Source: Methylococcales bacterium (lineage in GTDB: Bacteria > Pseudomonadota > Gammaproteobacteria > Methylococcales > Methylomonadaceae). From it: DNA of 64,000 nt. Location: assembly GCA_030949405.1 (NCBI GenBank), contig JAUZSN010000002.1:1426001-1490000 (forward strand), in the 5' to 3' direction. A program made the position numbers and the translations under genes. Shown piece by piece: positions 9,309 through 18,919 of the stretch. How positions within the stretch are numbered: the stretch's first letter is position 1; every line of letters begins with the position of its first letter. A model generated the notes under the pieces. That model saw nothing but the letters and a program-made list of their open reading frames with translations. It had not been told where the DNA came from and searched no databases.

Positions 9309-11216
9309 ATGTTTGAAGTCCGTCCCGATGAACCCAAATACGCTTTTTTAGAAAAATTGGAGAGCCAAACTAAAAACCATTACGGTAAAAATATAGAATT
9401 AACCTCAGATGTTAGTGAATTACGCAATGAAAGTTTATTAATTAATGGGGATGAGGCTATTGGTGATAATCCTAATCGTTATAAGCAACATGGTTTCTAT
9501 TTAAATGTCGATAATTGTATTGGTTGTCATGCTTGTGAATCGGCTTGCAGTGAAAAAAATGATGTTCCCGCGCATTTAGCTTTTCGGTCGGTCGGTTTTA
9601 TTGAAGGCGGAAGTTTCCCGAATTATCAACGAATTAATCTTTCGATGGCCTGTAATCATTGTGATGATCCCGTGTGTTTAACAGGCTGTCCCACTCGTGC
9701 TTATACTAAATTTGCCGAATATGGGGCAGTGTTACAAGATCCTGATATTTGTTTTGGCTGTGGTTATTGTACATGGGTTTGTCCTTATAATGCGCCGCAA
9801 CTTGATCCCGTAAAAGGTGAAGTCAGCAAATGTAATATGTGTGTGGATCGTTTGGAAGTGGGCTTAAAACCCGCCTGTGTTGCGGCTTGTTTAGGTAACG
9901 CGCTGGATTTTGGGGTTGTTGAAGATATTCCTGAAAATCGTGAACAAGCAAAAGCGGCCATTCCAGGTTTTCCAACCCCTGAAATTACCCATCCTAATAT
10001 TCGCTTTCAACAAACAAAAGCCACGCAACAGGAAATGACGCGTACCGATTCGATGCCGATTAAATATCATAAAGATAGTCCGCAAAGTGAATTTAAAGCG
10101 GTTGTCGATGAAAAGCAAGGGCATGAAAAATTTTGGAATTTTAAAACATTATTAACCAGTCATGAGTCCGCACATGTAATTTTCACCTTGTGTATCCAAG
10201 CGACTATTGGGGTATTATTGATGTTGATTTTAGGCGATATTTTTGCGATTGAAGCCTTAAGTTTATTAACTGAAAAAGCTTTATTATTGCCCGTGTTGTG
10301 GGTAACAATTGTGATTTCTACAATAGGTTTATATAAACTCAATATGCACTTAGGTAAACCGCATCGGTTTTATCGCGGCTTTAATAATTTACGTTTATCA
10401 CCTGTGAGTCGGGAAATTGCAGGGGTATCGATGTTTTATACTGGCTTACTAGGTTATGGATTGTTTGCATTATTTGATAATGCCTTTATGGGTTTTATTG
10501 CCACGAGTTTTGCTTTATTAGGGGGGTTAAGTGGCCTCATTGGTTTATTTTACATGTATAAACTGTATCGAATTCCTGCGCGTCCTTTTTGGGATCATTA
10601 TCAAACGGCGACGGCATTTGTGGGTTCAATGCTTAGTTTTGGCGCGTTAATTATTGCGGTGGTGACTACCATTGTCCTACCCTTGAGAGTTGATGCTATT
10701 CTGTTATTACAATCCTTAGCGACTATCATGGCAATCGGTTTAAGTTTAGAGGGCATTGGGCATATTTTTCATGCTCGTGATATGAAAACGAGAAACAATG
10801 AAGGTGCGGCCTCCTATTATCGTCAAGTCACCCAATATGGAAAATCATATTTATTACGAAATGGTTTATTAGGGATTAATTTATTAGCGTCTATCTTGAT
10901 GATCTATGTGGAATCTGCGCTGGCATTTATTATCCTTGGTGGATTATTAACGGTCTCCATGTTAGTCATGGGTGCATTTGGGCGTTCATTATTTTTTGTA
11001 TTGGTCATTCCAACCACCATGCCAGGTGCCTTTTTCTGGAAAAATGATGGCTTTGTCGATCATGCTAGAGAAACGGGATTAGCCGATATGCCACAAACAG
11101 GCGTTGTTTATGAAAGACATCATGCGTTTAAGGTTGATGAGTTTATTCAAACCTTAAAAGGAAATTCCTTTAAAGATATGCTTGAACATGTAAAGTGGAT
11201 TTTTGGTCGTCAATAA
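9309..11216 (+). CDS. Fused DmsB-like ferredoxin / DmsC-like membrane anchor subunit
   Basis: 635 residues combining two subunits that are usually separate. Residues ~60-205 carry four ferredoxin clusters: CIGCHACESAC, CNHCDDPVCLTGC, CFGCGYCTWVC and CNMC-x11-CVAAC, each able to bind [4Fe-4S]. After a ~90-residue linker comes a DmsC/YnfH-type membrane domain with about eight hydrophobic spans (from HESAHVIFTLCIQATIG to ALAFIILGGLLTVSMLVM). In known DmsABC enzymes DmsC oxidises menaquinol and DmsB passes electrons to the molybdenum subunit. The gene lies 17 bp after the nitrate reductase gene. No Tat signal is visible, so the clusters should face the cytoplasm. Confidence 0.87.
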   Translation: MFEVRPDEPKYAFLEKLESQTKNHYGKNIELTSDVSELRNESLLINGDEAIGDNPNRYKQHGFYLNVDNCIGCHACESACSEKNDVPAHLAFRSVGFIEGGSFPNYQRINLSMACNHCDDPVCLTGCPTRAYTKFAEYGAVLQDPDICFGCGYCTWVCPYNAPQLDPVKGEVSKCNMCVDRLEVGLKPACVAACLGNALDFGVVEDIPENREQAKAAIPGFPTPEITHPNIRFQQTKATQQEMTRTDSMPIKYHKDSPQSEFKAVVDEKQGHEKFWNFKTLLTSHESAHVIFTLCIQATIGVLLMLILGDIFAIEALSLLTEKALLLPVLWVTIVISTIGLYKLNMHLGKPHRFYRGFNNLRLSPVSREIAGVSMFYTGLLGYGLFALFDNAFMGFIATSFALLGGLSGLIGLFYMYKLYRIPARPFWDHYQTATAFVGSMLSFGALIIAVVTTIVLPLRVDAILLLQSLATIMAIGLSLEGIGHIFHARDMKTRNNEGAASYYRQVTQYGKSYLLRNGLLGINLLASILMIYVESALAFIILGGLLTVSMLVMGAFGRSLFFVLVIPTTMPGAFFWKNDGFVDHARETGLADMPQTGVVYERHHAFKVDEFIQTLKGNSFKDMLEHVKWIFGRQ

Positions 11217-11558
11217 ATCGCTGGTAAATGTGGATTTCACCCTTTTTTAAAGCATCTCTTACAAGTATTTTAGCAGATTCGAGTAAATTTAAATAAAACT
11301 GTTAATTTTAAGTTTTCTCCGATTTTATCCCTATTATTCCTCTGAAATCAAAAGGGTCGAATCAAAAGGGTCGGATCAACTTGATTATGACTCCTTTGGT
11401 TGGGTATTGTATTTTGCAATTTCTCGATCAAATGGAGTCAGAGTAAAATTAACAGCTATAAAGAGCAGTAAAATAATGGGGTGATGGAGCTTATAAAGTT
11501 GATTACTTTTAATAACAAGTAGATACTCAAACTATATACATAAAATACAGAGGATATC
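11217..11558. other. Non-coding stretch with a tandem 14-bp repeat
   Basis: No gene is supported here. The stretch holds the tandem repeat at 11346-11373. It also holds an inverted pair built on TGACTCC-TTTGG (near 11388) and CAAATGGAGTC (near 11430), the latter followed by AGAGTAAAATTA. This motif resembles the ends of REP-type elements, but that is only a suggestion from memory. Confidence 0.4.
11346..11373. repeat. Tandem 14-bp direct repeat (2 copies)
   Basis: AATCAAAAGGGTCG occurs twice head-to-tail at 11346-11359 and 11360-11373. It is followed by a partial third copy (GATCAA). Confidence 0.8.
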
Positions 11559-11629
11559 ATGTTACAAAGTTCAGTATTTGTTAATAATAAAATTCAAGCA
11601 GTACGTTTACCTGTTGAAGCACGTTTTGG
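11559..11629 (+). pseudogene. vapB: VapB antitoxin remnant, cut by a repeat element
   Basis: An ATG preceded by an AGAGGA ribosome binding site opens a frame reading MLQSSVFVNNKIQAVRLPVEARF, the N-terminus of VapB/AbrB-type antitoxins. About 23 codons in, the sequence runs into the left end of repeat family A (11628-11776) and the antitoxin similarity stops. No recognisable VapB continuation or VapC toxin was seen beyond the repeat. The gene is therefore a truncated remnant of a toxin-antitoxin pair. Confidence 0.7.
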
Positions 11630-11776
11630 CTACCAACTTAAGACGGGATACTATGGAGCGAGGCTTAACCATTCGTCCTGAACCCAGTCGAAGGGCGGAC
11701 GGTTAAGCCGTTCATGCTTCGATAAGCTCAGCACGAACGGCTTAACCTCAACGTGTCTCGTCTTAAGTTAGTAGCC
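11628..11776 (+). mobile_element. MITE-like repeat, family A copy 1
   Basis: A 149-bp element with inverted ends CTACCAACTTAAGACGGG and its counterpart CGTCTTAAGTTAGTAG. The interior is made of smaller palindromes (TTCGTCCTGAACCC, CGGACGGTTAAGCC, TTCGATAAGCTCAG). It has no coding capacity. Related copies lie at 39440-39588, 44814-44961 (inverted) and 63389-63464 (internally deleted). Confidence 0.85.
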
Positions 11777-11902
11777 TAAGTGGAAGAACTTATCACGCTT
11801 GTTTTTCCCTAACTCATAGAAAGGGGTGTTAAACTAATAAAGCGTCAAATGCCAAACAAGTCACCTTGTTTATCGGCAACTCTAATTAACCAGGGGAATA
11901 GC

Positions 11903-12292
11903 ATGATTAAATTACATCAAATTATAATTTTATTATTTTTTATAGCCTTTACTAATCAAGTGGCTGCCTACGGTACGAGTAGCAGTAAGAAAGCCTGTAA
12001 AAAACCCACGTTCTCTGAATTTAGTCCGCCAAAACTTACCGAGGTAAAACTACAATCCGAATTTTCATTTATCGCCTCATCAACGACGGATCCTAAAAGC
12101 ATAAAGGTCACGGTGAAAAAACAGTCCGTTGCAATTAAAGTCAGTGAAAAGGGTAATAAATATTTAGTAACGGGAACCTTACCCGCTGAGATAAAAGGGG
12201 CTTATGCCCGAGTTAATATCAACGCAACGGGAACCAATAAATGTAAAGGGAATAATGGCTGGCTGTTGAAAATAAAGACTACAGAAAAATAA
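11903..12292 (+). CDS. Small exported protein of unknown function
   Basis: A 129-residue reading starts at the ATG at 11903, preferred over an upstream in-frame ATG at 11849. AGGGGAAT precedes it at proper distance, and the protein then begins directly with a signal peptide (MIKLHQIIILLFFIAFTNQVAA). The mature part is Lys/Thr-rich with two cysteines (KKACKKPTFSEFSPPKL and NKCKGNNGW) that could form a disulfide, and probably a beta-rich, immunoglobulin-like fold. It is likely periplasmic. I do not recognise a named family. It converges with the heptosyltransferase gene at 12382. Confidence 0.75.
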   Translation: MIKLHQIIILLFFIAFTNQVAAYGTSSSKKACKKPTFSEFSPPKLTEVKLQSEFSFIASSTTDPKSIKVTVKKQSVAIKVSEKGNKYLVTGTLPAEIKGAYARVNINATGTNKCKGNNGWLLKIKTTEK

Positions 12293-12309
12293 CATTTATT
12301 ATTTTATCA

Positions 12310-12380
12310 TTTCTTGAATTCAACCTAAGCGCAAAGCTGTATAACGACTGGCATTGCACTTATAACTTGAATTCAAGAAA
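12310..12380. terminator. Inverted repeat between convergent genes
   Basis: A perfect 14-bp inverted repeat, TTTCTTGAATTCAA at 12310-12323 and its complement at 12367-12380, with a 43-nt loop. It lies between two converging genes and may act as a bidirectional terminator, though the loop is long and there is no T-run. Confidence 0.45.
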
Positions 12381-12381
12381 A

Positions 12382-13476
12382 CTAATCAGGCTTATTCAAA
12401 GCACGATCAATTGTTTTTATAACCTGATCGGCACGGATTGAATCCAAACACAGACTATAACTATTTTGATGACGCTCACAGCCTTCTGAATAACACGGAA
12501 CACAGGCTTCTTGACCTTGAATAATATAAATATTATTAACCTGCTGACAACCGCGTGTTTTAAACGGTGGAGTAGTCGAATGATAATCGTTAGGCCAAGG
12601 CGACCATTTAACTGGGTCACTCGGCCCTAATAAGGCGATCGTTTTAACCTTAGTTGCCGCAGCTAGATGTGTAATTCCCGTATCAGGGCCTATAAATAAT
12701 TGAGCCCCTTCAATAATCATCGCCAAATGTGCTAACGATACTTTTCCCGCTAAATTAATCGTATTCGTCGGAAACTGTTTTTGAAGCTGCATTAAATAAT
12801 GAACCTCTTCCACAACAGGACTCCCTGATAATAAGACTTGTAACCCTTGCTGTTTTAAATGATGGGCAACCGCAATCCACCCCGCTTCCGTCCATTGCTT
12901 ATAACGCCATTGCGGTAAAACGTGTATAACTACATACGCTGACGTAATCCCCATCCGTGATATTTCCAAGGGTTGCGTTGTAGACGGCGGCGTTAATTCA
13001 TAAACAGGCTTAATGGCTAATAATTGACATAACCGTAATAATTCTAAAACCGTATGGGTTTTCGTTTCATCAAACGTTAACCATCGTTGAAAAAAATAAC
13101 GTTTAAATCGTCTTTTTTCTGTGGGTTTAGGGATAAATCCAATCCGCGTTTTAGCCGCTAAAACCGCATATAAAGTCAGTCTATCCCCCGTTTGAGTCGT
13201 CATCGCTAAATCATAACGTCGATATATTTGTTTCAATAAAACATTGTAATCGTGTAGCGTTGGCTTTTTCGGACTAAAAATACACTGAGAAATAGCAGGA
13301 TTCCCTTCCAAAATTAGGGCGTTATACCCGTAAGTAAGCACATCAATTTCAGCCTCAGGGTAGGCTTTTTTTAATGAATTAAGTAACGGGGTGATTAATA
13401 ACGTATCTCCTAAAAAACGTAAACTAATGACTAAAATACGTTGCGGCTTATGTTTCAAAAAAAGAGGTGGCTTCAT
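12382..13476 (-). CDS. Glycosyltransferase family 9 (heptosyltransferase-like)
   Basis: 364 residues, typical for ADP-heptose:LPS heptosyltransferases (WaaF/WaaC type). The N-terminus RILVISLRFLGDTLLITPLLNSLKKAYP and the C-terminal GPDTGITHLAAA and GPSDPVKWSPWP motifs mark the GT-B fold and ADP-heptose site. A Cys-rich stretch follows (CVPCYSEGCERH). It acts at the cytoplasmic face of the inner membrane in LPS core assembly. It is the last gene of the rfbACDB run, 4 bp after rfbB, linking rhamnose-nucleotide synthesis to LPS. Which heptose it adds cannot be told. Confidence 0.88.
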   Translation of the reverse strand: MKPPLFLKHKPQRILVISLRFLGDTLLITPLLNSLKKAYPEAEIDVLTYGYNALILEGNPAISQCIFSPKKPTLHDYNVLLKQIYRRYDLAMTTQTGDRLTLYAVLAAKTRIGFIPKPTEKRRFKRYFFQRWLTFDETKTHTVLELLRLCQLLAIKPVYELTPPSTTQPLEISRMGITSAYVVIHVLPQWRYKQWTEAGWIAVAHHLKQQGLQVLLSGSPVVEEVHYLMQLQKQFPTNTINLAGKVSLAHLAMIIEGAQLFIGPDTGITHLAAATKVKTIALLGPSDPVKWSPWPNDYHSTTPPFKTRGCQQVNNIYIIQGQEACVPCYSEGCERHQNSYSLCLDSIRADQVIKTIDRALNKPD

Positions 13477-13480
13477 TAGG

Positions 13481-14533
13481 TTAGTGTTGATAGGCGGCTA
13501 AATACCATTCAACTGTTTTCCTAATCCCTGTTTCAAAACTTTCTTTAGGTAACCAGTTTAATTGCTGATGAATTTTACTGGCATCAATCGCATAACGAAC
13601 ATCATGCCCTGAACGATCGGTGACATAAGTAATTAAATCACGATAGTGGGTAATAGTCTCAGGTTTATTCGGCGCAAGTTCTTCCAGTAGTTCACAAAGT
13701 AGGTTTACCACTTCTATGTTTTGCATTTCATTATGCCCACCAATATTATAGGTTTCGCCTATTTTTCCTTCCGTTGCGACTAAAATTAAAGCCCGTGCGT
13801 GATCGTCAACATACAGCCAATCTCGAATTTGCCGCCCTTTTCCATAAACAGGCAAGGGTTTACCCGCAAGGGCGTTAAGAATCATTAAGGGAATTAATTT
13901 TTCAGGGAATTGGTATGATCCGTAATTATTTGAACAATTGGTGATGACAATGGGTAAACCATAAGTTCGGTGCCATGCTCTGACTAAATGATCGGAACTC
14001 GCTTTTGAGGCTGAATAAGGTGAACTCGGAGCGTAAGCCGTGGTTTCTTTAAATAACGGTAAAGGCTGTTCATCTGAATTTTCTTGCTCGTCTGGATGAG
14101 GTAAATCCCCATACACCTCATCGGTTGAAATATGATGAAATCGAAAATTGGCTTTTTTATCGGCCTCCAGTTGTGACCAATAATTTCGGGCTTGTTCAAG
14201 TAAGGTATACGTTCCGACAATATTGGTTTGAATAAACTCAGAAGGCCCTGAAATAGAGCGGTCAACATGAGATTCTGCCGCAAGGTGCATAATCACGTCC
14301 GGTTGACAGTTTGTTATAACCCGTTCCATTGCTACACTGTCACAAATATCCACCTGTTCAAACTGATAGCGATCACTGTGGTCAATGGATTTTAAGGTCT
14401 CTAAATTACCTGCATAGGTGAGTTTGTCAACATTAAGAACGTGATGTGAATGGTTGTTAATAAGTTCCCGAATGACCGCCGAGCCAATAAATCCAGCTCC
14501 CCCTGTCACTAAAATAGTTTTGCTCGCTGTCAT
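13481..14533 (-). CDS. rfbB: dTDP-glucose 4,6-dehydratase
   Basis: 350 residues, normal for RfbB/RmlB. The NAD-binding TGGAGFIGS motif (residues 10-18), the [11 protein letters not shown] segment carrying the Thr-Asp-Glu catalytic residues and the SDR dyad in YSASKAS are all present. It converts dTDP-glucose to dTDP-4-keto-6-deoxyglucose, second step of dTDP-L-rhamnose synthesis. It is one base downstream of rfbD in the operon rfbA-rfbC-rfbD-rfbB-GT9. Confidence 0.96.
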   Translation of the reverse strand: MTASKTILVTGGAGFIGSAVIRELINNHSHHVLNVDKLTYAGNLETLKSIDHSDRYQFEQVDICDSVAMERVITNCQPDVIMHLAAESHVDRSISGPSEFIQTNIVGTYTLLEQARNYWSQLEADKKANFRFHHISTDEVYGDLPHPDEQENSDEQPLPLFKETTAYAPSSPYSASKASSDHLVRAWHRTYGLPIVITNCSNNYGSYQFPEKLIPLMILNALAGKPLPVYGKGRQIRDWLYVDDHARALILVATEGKIGETYNIGGHNEMQNIEVVNLLCELLEELAPNKPETITHYRDLITYVTDRSGHDVRYAIDASKIHQQLNWLPKESFETGIRKTVEWYLAAYQH

Positions 14534-14534
14534 A

Positions 14535-15416
14535 TTAATTATTTAGAGTCTGTAAACAGTGTTGTAAGGAATCTTTCCAATAAGGAAGGGTTAAATCAAA
14601 CGTTTGTTTTATTTTTGCTTTATTAAGTAAGCTGTAATGAGGCCGTTTAGCGGGGGTGGGGTAGTCTTTTGTTTCAATCGGATTAAGCTGACAGTCTATC
14701 GCACTTAATTCAAAAATAGCCTTGGCAAAATCATACCAACTACAGACCCCTTCATTACTGTAGTGATAAATGCCCAGTGAGGTTGATTGTTTTTCTAGCT
14801 TAGGATTCGAGACAATCGCTAAAATAGCCCGTGCTAAATCGGTGGCATAAGTTGGAGTGCCGATTTGGTCAAAAATAACCCCCAGTGATTCTCGTTCACG
14901 TCCGAGTCGTAACATGGTTTTAACAAAATTAGCCCCATATTCAGAATAAACCCAGCTGGTACGAATAATCAACCCTTGGGGGTTAATCGCTTGAATGGCT
15001 TGCTCCCCTTTTAGTTTACTGTCGCCATAGACACTTTGCGGACAGGTTACCTCGGTTTCTTGATAAGGCGCAAAATTTTCACCTTTAAAGACATAATCCG
15101 TACTGATATGAATCAAAATCGTCTGCTGTTGTTTCGCTATTTGGGCTAATTGTTCAACCGCTGTGGCATTAATTAAGGTGGCTAATTCAGGTTCTGATTC
15201 CGCTTTATCGACCGCTGTATAAGCCGCGCAATTGATAATGACATCAAAATGATGGTGTGAAAAAAAATGTTGAATAGAATCGGTGGACGATAGATTACAT
15301 TCATTTCGAGTGACAAAGGTTAGATCATAATCCTCGTAATCCGTTTGAATCGCTTGAATGGATTGTCCAAGCTGTCCGTTTGCACCCGTTACTAAAATCG
15401 TTTTTTTTGAAGACAT
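14535..15416 (-). CDS. rfbD: dTDP-4-dehydrorhamnose reductase
   Basis: 293 residues. The N-terminal GANGQLGQS binds NAD(P)H, STDYVFKG and the YGDSKLKGE (YxxxK) motif belong to the RmlD short-chain reductase family. It carries out the final reduction that yields dTDP-L-rhamnose. It lies between rfbC (11-bp gap) and rfbB (1-bp gap) on the same strand. Confidence 0.95.
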   Translation of the reverse strand: MSSKKTILVTGANGQLGQSIQAIQTDYEDYDLTFVTRNECNLSSTDSIQHFFSHHHFDVIINCAAYTAVDKAESEPELATLINATAVEQLAQIAKQQQTILIHISTDYVFKGENFAPYQETEVTCPQSVYGDSKLKGEQAIQAINPQGLIIRTSWVYSEYGANFVKTMLRLGRERESLGVIFDQIGTPTYATDLARAILAIVSNPKLEKQSTSLGIYHYSNEGVCSWYDFAKAIFELSAIDCQLNPIETKDYPTPAKRPHYSLLNKAKIKQTFDLTLPYWKDSLQHCLQTLNN

Positions 15417-15427
15417 AAGCTGAGTTT

Positions 15428-16003
15428 TTAAGCGTAGTAATTGATTGAGGCGTTAAAGAATTCAGGGCTTTCGGATAAGCTCGGTTGTTTTTTATCTTTT
15501 TCAGAAAGCTGTAGCGCGTCGGGAGCTAAGAGCCAATCAATATTAATGGATTCATCATCAAAGGCTAATCCACGATCACAGGCAGGCGAGTAATAATTAT
15601 CGACTTTATAGGCAAAAATAGCGGTTTCGGTTAAAACGACAAAGCCGTGTGCAAAACCGCGTGGAACAAATAATTGATGTTTATTTTCAGCACTCAATCG
15701 GGCGGTAACGTGTTGCCCAAAAGTGGGACTCCCTTGGCGAATATCCACGGCAACATCTAAGACTTCACCTTCAATGACCCGCACTAATTTTGATTGCGCA
15801 TAAGGAGCCAGTTGAAAATGTAACCCGCGTAAAACCCCTTTAGAGGATTTGGATTCGTTGTCTTGAACAAAATCAACGGAATAACCCAATGCTTTTTCAA
15901 ATAAATCCTGTCGAAAGGTTTCAACAAAATAGCCGCGCGTATCACCATGAACTTTGGGCTGACACAGAATGACATCTGAAATAGTTTGTGGAATAAACTT
16001 CAT
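15428..16003 (-). CDS. rfbC: dTDP-4-dehydrorhamnose 3,5-epimerase
   Basis: 191 residues, cupin fold of the RmlC family. The GVLRGLHFQ motif holds the catalytic His, and [23 protein letters not shown] and [11 protein letters not shown] are diagnostic. It epimerises the 3 and 5 positions of the 4-keto sugar. Its ATG overlaps the rfbA stop by 4 bases (ATGA), so translation is coupled. Confidence 0.96.
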   Translation of the reverse strand: MKFIPQTISDVILCQPKVHGDTRGYFVETFRQDLFEKALGYSVDFVQDNESKSSKGVLRGLHFQLAPYAQSKLVRVIEGEVLDVAVDIRQGSPTFGQHVTARLSAENKHQLFVPRGFAHGFVVLTETAIFAYKVDNYYSPACDRGLAFDDESINIDWLLAPDALQLSEKDKKQPSLSESPEFFNASINYYA

Positions 16004-16884
16004 GATTGCCCCTCTTCGGCTATTTGTAATAAGTATTGCCCATATTGATTTTTTCGTAAAGGTTCGGCTAAGGTTAACAATTGGGCTTTATCAATATAGC
16101 CTTTTTCATAGGCAATTTCTTCTAAACAGGCAATTTTCATTCCTTGGCGTTTTTCAATGGTTTCAATAAAAACCGATGCTTCCAATAAACTTTCATGCGT
16201 TCCCGTATCAAGCCACGCCATTCCACGGCCCATAATATTTAATTTAAGTCGTTGCTCATCTAAATACATTTGATTGACAGTGGTAATTTCCAGTTCACCC
16301 CGTGCTGATGGTTTAACTTCTTTCGCTTTTTTAACAACATCATTCGGGTAAAAATAAAGCCCTGTGACCGCATAATTACTTTTAGGCTCGATGGGTTTTT
16401 CTTCTAAACTGACCACATTGCCTTTATCATCAAATTCGGCAACGCCGTAATCTTCGGGCGTGGAAACCCGATAACCAAATACGGTTGATTTTTGATCTTC
16501 TTTTGCATTAATCACCGCTTGATTGAGTAATTCGACTAAATTATGCCCATAAAAAACATTATCGCCTAAAATTAAGCAAACATCGTCATCACCTATAAAA
16601 TCTTCACCTAACAGAAAAGCTTGGGCAAGGCCATCAGGGGAGGGTTGAGCGACATAATCAAATTTCATGCCTAAATCAGAACCATCGGCAAGCAACCGTT
16701 GAAAACTGGCCTGATCTTCGGGGGTTGTAATAATTAATACCTCACGAATACCTGCAAGCATTAAGACCGACAATGGATAATAAAGCATCGGTTTATTATA
16801 CAAAGGCACCAGTTGTTTAGAGACCCCTTTCGTTATGGGGTATAAGCGTGTACCTGAACCGCCTGCAAGAATAATTCCTTTCAT
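16000..16884 (-). CDS. rfbA: Glucose-1-phosphate thymidylyltransferase
   Basis: 294 residues, normal for RmlA. The nucleotide-binding [11 protein letters not shown] at the N-terminus, [10 protein letters not shown] (metal-binding Asp) and VSLEEKP are family signatures. It makes dTDP-glucose from dTTP and glucose-1-phosphate, the entry step of dTDP-rhamnose synthesis, and leads the rfbACDB operon. Only about 30 bp separate its ATG from a family B repeat element, so the promoter must lie inside or beyond that repeat. Confidence 0.96.
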   Translation of the reverse strand: MKGIILAGGSGTRLYPITKGVSKQLVPLYNKPMLYYPLSVLMLAGIREVLIITTPEDQASFQRLLADGSDLGMKFDYVAQPSPDGLAQAFLLGEDFIGDDDVCLILGDNVFYGHNLVELLNQAVINAKEDQKSTVFGYRVSTPEDYGVAEFDDKGNVVSLEEKPIEPKSNYAVTGLYFYPNDVVKKAKEVKPSARGELEITTVNQMYLDEQRLKLNIMGRGMAWLDTGTHESLLEASVFIETIEKRQGMKIACLEEIAYEKGYIDKAQLLTLAEPLRKNQYGQYLLQIAEEGQS

Positions 16885-16913
16885 ATAAGTGCCTTAATTA
16901 GTATGGATTTTTT

Positions 16914-17060
16914 AGCATCCTTCATTTTTCGGTTTACAGTTTAAACTGGAGTCCAACAGCTTTAGCTGTTGGCGAGTTACGAAAATAGCTAAAGCTATTT
17001 TACGCCACACTATTTTTTAAGAATAAAGTGTAAATTACTTTTGAGCTAAAGAAGGATGCC
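16914..17060 (-). mobile_element. MITE-like repeat, family B copy 1
   Basis: About 147 bp bounded by GCATCCTTCATTTTTCGG and its inverted counterpart AAAGAAGGATGC. The interior has palindromes such as AACAGCTTTAGCTGTT and AATAGCTAAAGCTATT. A copy in the opposite orientation is at 61977-62126. It occupies most of the gap between rfbA and the potassium-channel gene. Confidence 0.8.
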
Positions 17061-17129
17061 AAAAATTAGTTTCACCATATAGTTAAATAGCGTTTTTACC
17101 CCTAATATGACTTAAAGTATCGTCATAAT

Positions 17130-18893
17130 TCATGCCTTATTTTTTTTATCCTGTTCCGTACCTTCAAATTTTTTCCCTAAATCAAGTATTTTTTTACCTA
17201 ATTTACCTCTCGGTAGAAAAACACCTTTTTGGGTATAAAATAATTTATAGTCATTATTAGTGATGGCATTAAATAAAGACTGACTACGTTTGGTACCGCA
17301 AAAAAGTAATTGATCGCCCAGTTTGATTTTGTAATCATCTTTTGGTAAAACAATAATTTCATTTCCTGATTTGATGACAAAAACGACTAATTCTAATAAC
17401 CGCTCTCTATTATCAGGGTGTTTTAGCAGCCCGCCTAAAAAAACATCGTCACCATTCATTAACCATTTATAAACCGATTCCGTACTGTCTTCGGTAAAAT
17501 TAATGGTGGTTAAATAAGGGGTTTTATCGCCAATAATCATTCGTAAACGCTCAATAACCTGTTCCATCTCGTCCGCTCTTCCTACTTTATCCTCTAAGAG
17601 ATAAAAAAAGAAGGGTTTTAATAACGGCGCAATCAATAAAAATAAAATTTTCCTTGCCGTGACTAACGTAGGTTGCATCACCATATCAGTATCCGTCGCG
17701 GTAAAGGCGATGTCATTTTGATGATGATTTTGTCGAGCAATCGTAAATAAAGTAGGATTAAAACGGCGGGCATTTAATATAATCGCTAAATTATGCCCAT
17801 CATCATTGGTTCCTGCTAAAATTCCAACCGCCTGCTCAATCTTTGCCTCAGATAATGTTTTTGACGTTGTACGTCCTGTAATATAACTATTAACAGGTTG
17901 ACCATTATAGCCATGAGGATCAATAATTGTCGCCTCAATACCATGATGAGATAACACGCGATTAACTTCATAGCCCATCCGTCCATAACCACAGATCACC
18001 CATTTTCCTAATGGCGGTTTAGTATGATAATTAATCCGTCCTCTTTTCTCTCGAGCTAACCAACGATTTAGAGCATAAAACCCCGGATTGTGCATGGAGG
18101 CGGCTAATACTTTGGCAAAGGTTTTAAAAGGGTCAACAATATGTGTTTCTCCCCCTAAATTGGCTAACGTCTCTTCAACGACTTCAATTTTAGACATGGT
18201 AATAATTCCAAGATTAGGATTTAAAACCCGTGCAATCGTGGAGATTTTTAAATTAACTTCTTCATCATTGGTGATCGCTACAATCGCTTTGCAATTTTTA
18301 CGCGTAAGACCCGCTTCTAATAGATGTTTAGGGACACTGGCATCCGCATAAAGCCCAAGCATGGGGACTTTATAATTCCGTAATTGAAGGGCCTTAATTC
18401 GCTCTTCGTTATCATCAATAATAACACATGCCCAGCCATAATCACTTAAGCCCCGCGCCAATACACTGCCTGTATCGCCAAAGCCACAAATAATAAAATA
18501 GGGGATTCTAATTTGACGAACTTTACGTGAAAATCGCCACTCCGCTAAAGCGTATATAAAAAAAGGGTTTTGTAATAGTTGTACAATCGCGCCAATGGCA
18601 TAAATCCAAGTAATGACACTGGAATAAAGACAAATAATGGCCCATCCGCGTTGTGCATCGCTAAAAGGATATGGAATCTCACCAAAGCCTGTTGTTGTTG
18701 CCGTATAGGTCATAAAATAAAAGGAATGAAAAATAGTCATTCGACGGGGATGACCGAAATCATCGAGTTCACCCGGTATAAAGGTCATCCCTAAAATAGA
18801 AAAGGCATACACTAACAATAAGGCCATAATCGGCCGACGCATATCACGCATGACAATAAAGGTCACACGACTTAGATCTACAGGGGTTGCCAT
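17130..18893 (-). CDS. Potassium channel with two RCK (TrkA-N/TrkA-C) modules
   Basis: 587 residues. Two transmembrane helices (~19-40 and ~84-106) flank a pore loop with the filter TGFGE at 68-72, so K+ conduction is likely, though TGFG differs slightly from the common TVGYG. A first RCK domain begins at GFGDTG (137-142) and a second at GYGRMG (near residue 300), both Rossmann folds that bind nucleotide, and a TrkA-C domain closes the protein. It sits in the inner membrane. The DUF6394 gene lies 26 bp upstream on the same strand, and the two probably work together. Confidence 0.88.
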   Translation of the reverse strand: MATPVDLSRVTFIVMRDMRRPIMALLLVYAFSILGMTFIPGELDDFGHPRRMTIFHSFYFMTYTATTTGFGEIPYPFSDAQRGWAIICLYSSVITWIYAIGAIVQLLQNPFFIYALAEWRFSRKVRQIRIPYFIICGFGDTGSVLARGLSDYGWACVIIDDNEERIKALQLRNYKVPMLGLYADASVPKHLLEAGLTRKNCKAIVAITNDEEVNLKISTIARVLNPNLGIITMSKIEVVEETLANLGGETHIVDPFKTFAKVLAASMHNPGFYALNRWLAREKRGRINYHTKPPLGKWVICGYGRMGYEVNRVLSHHGIEATIIDPHGYNGQPVNSYITGRTTSKTLSEAKIEQAVGILAGTNDDGHNLAIILNARRFNPTLFTIARQNHHQNDIAFTATDTDMVMQPTLVTARKILFLLIAPLLKPFFFYLLEDKVGRADEMEQVIERLRMIIGDKTPYLTTINFTEDSTESVYKWLMNGDDVFLGGLLKHPDNRERLLELVVFVIKSGNEIIVLPKDDYKIKLGDQLLFCGTKRSQSLFNAITNNDYKLFYTQKGVFLPRGKLGKKILDLGKKFEGTEQDKKNKA

Positions 18894-18919
18894 CGTTTAT
18901 CGTTCCTGAAATGAATGAT

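Noticed and set aside
11346-11373. Short tandem repeat considered as a CRISPR
   Set aside because: There are only two head-to-tail units of 14 bp and no spacers.
12417-12620. Frame overlapping the heptosyltransferase end
   Set aside because: It lies wholly inside the GT9 gene in a second frame.
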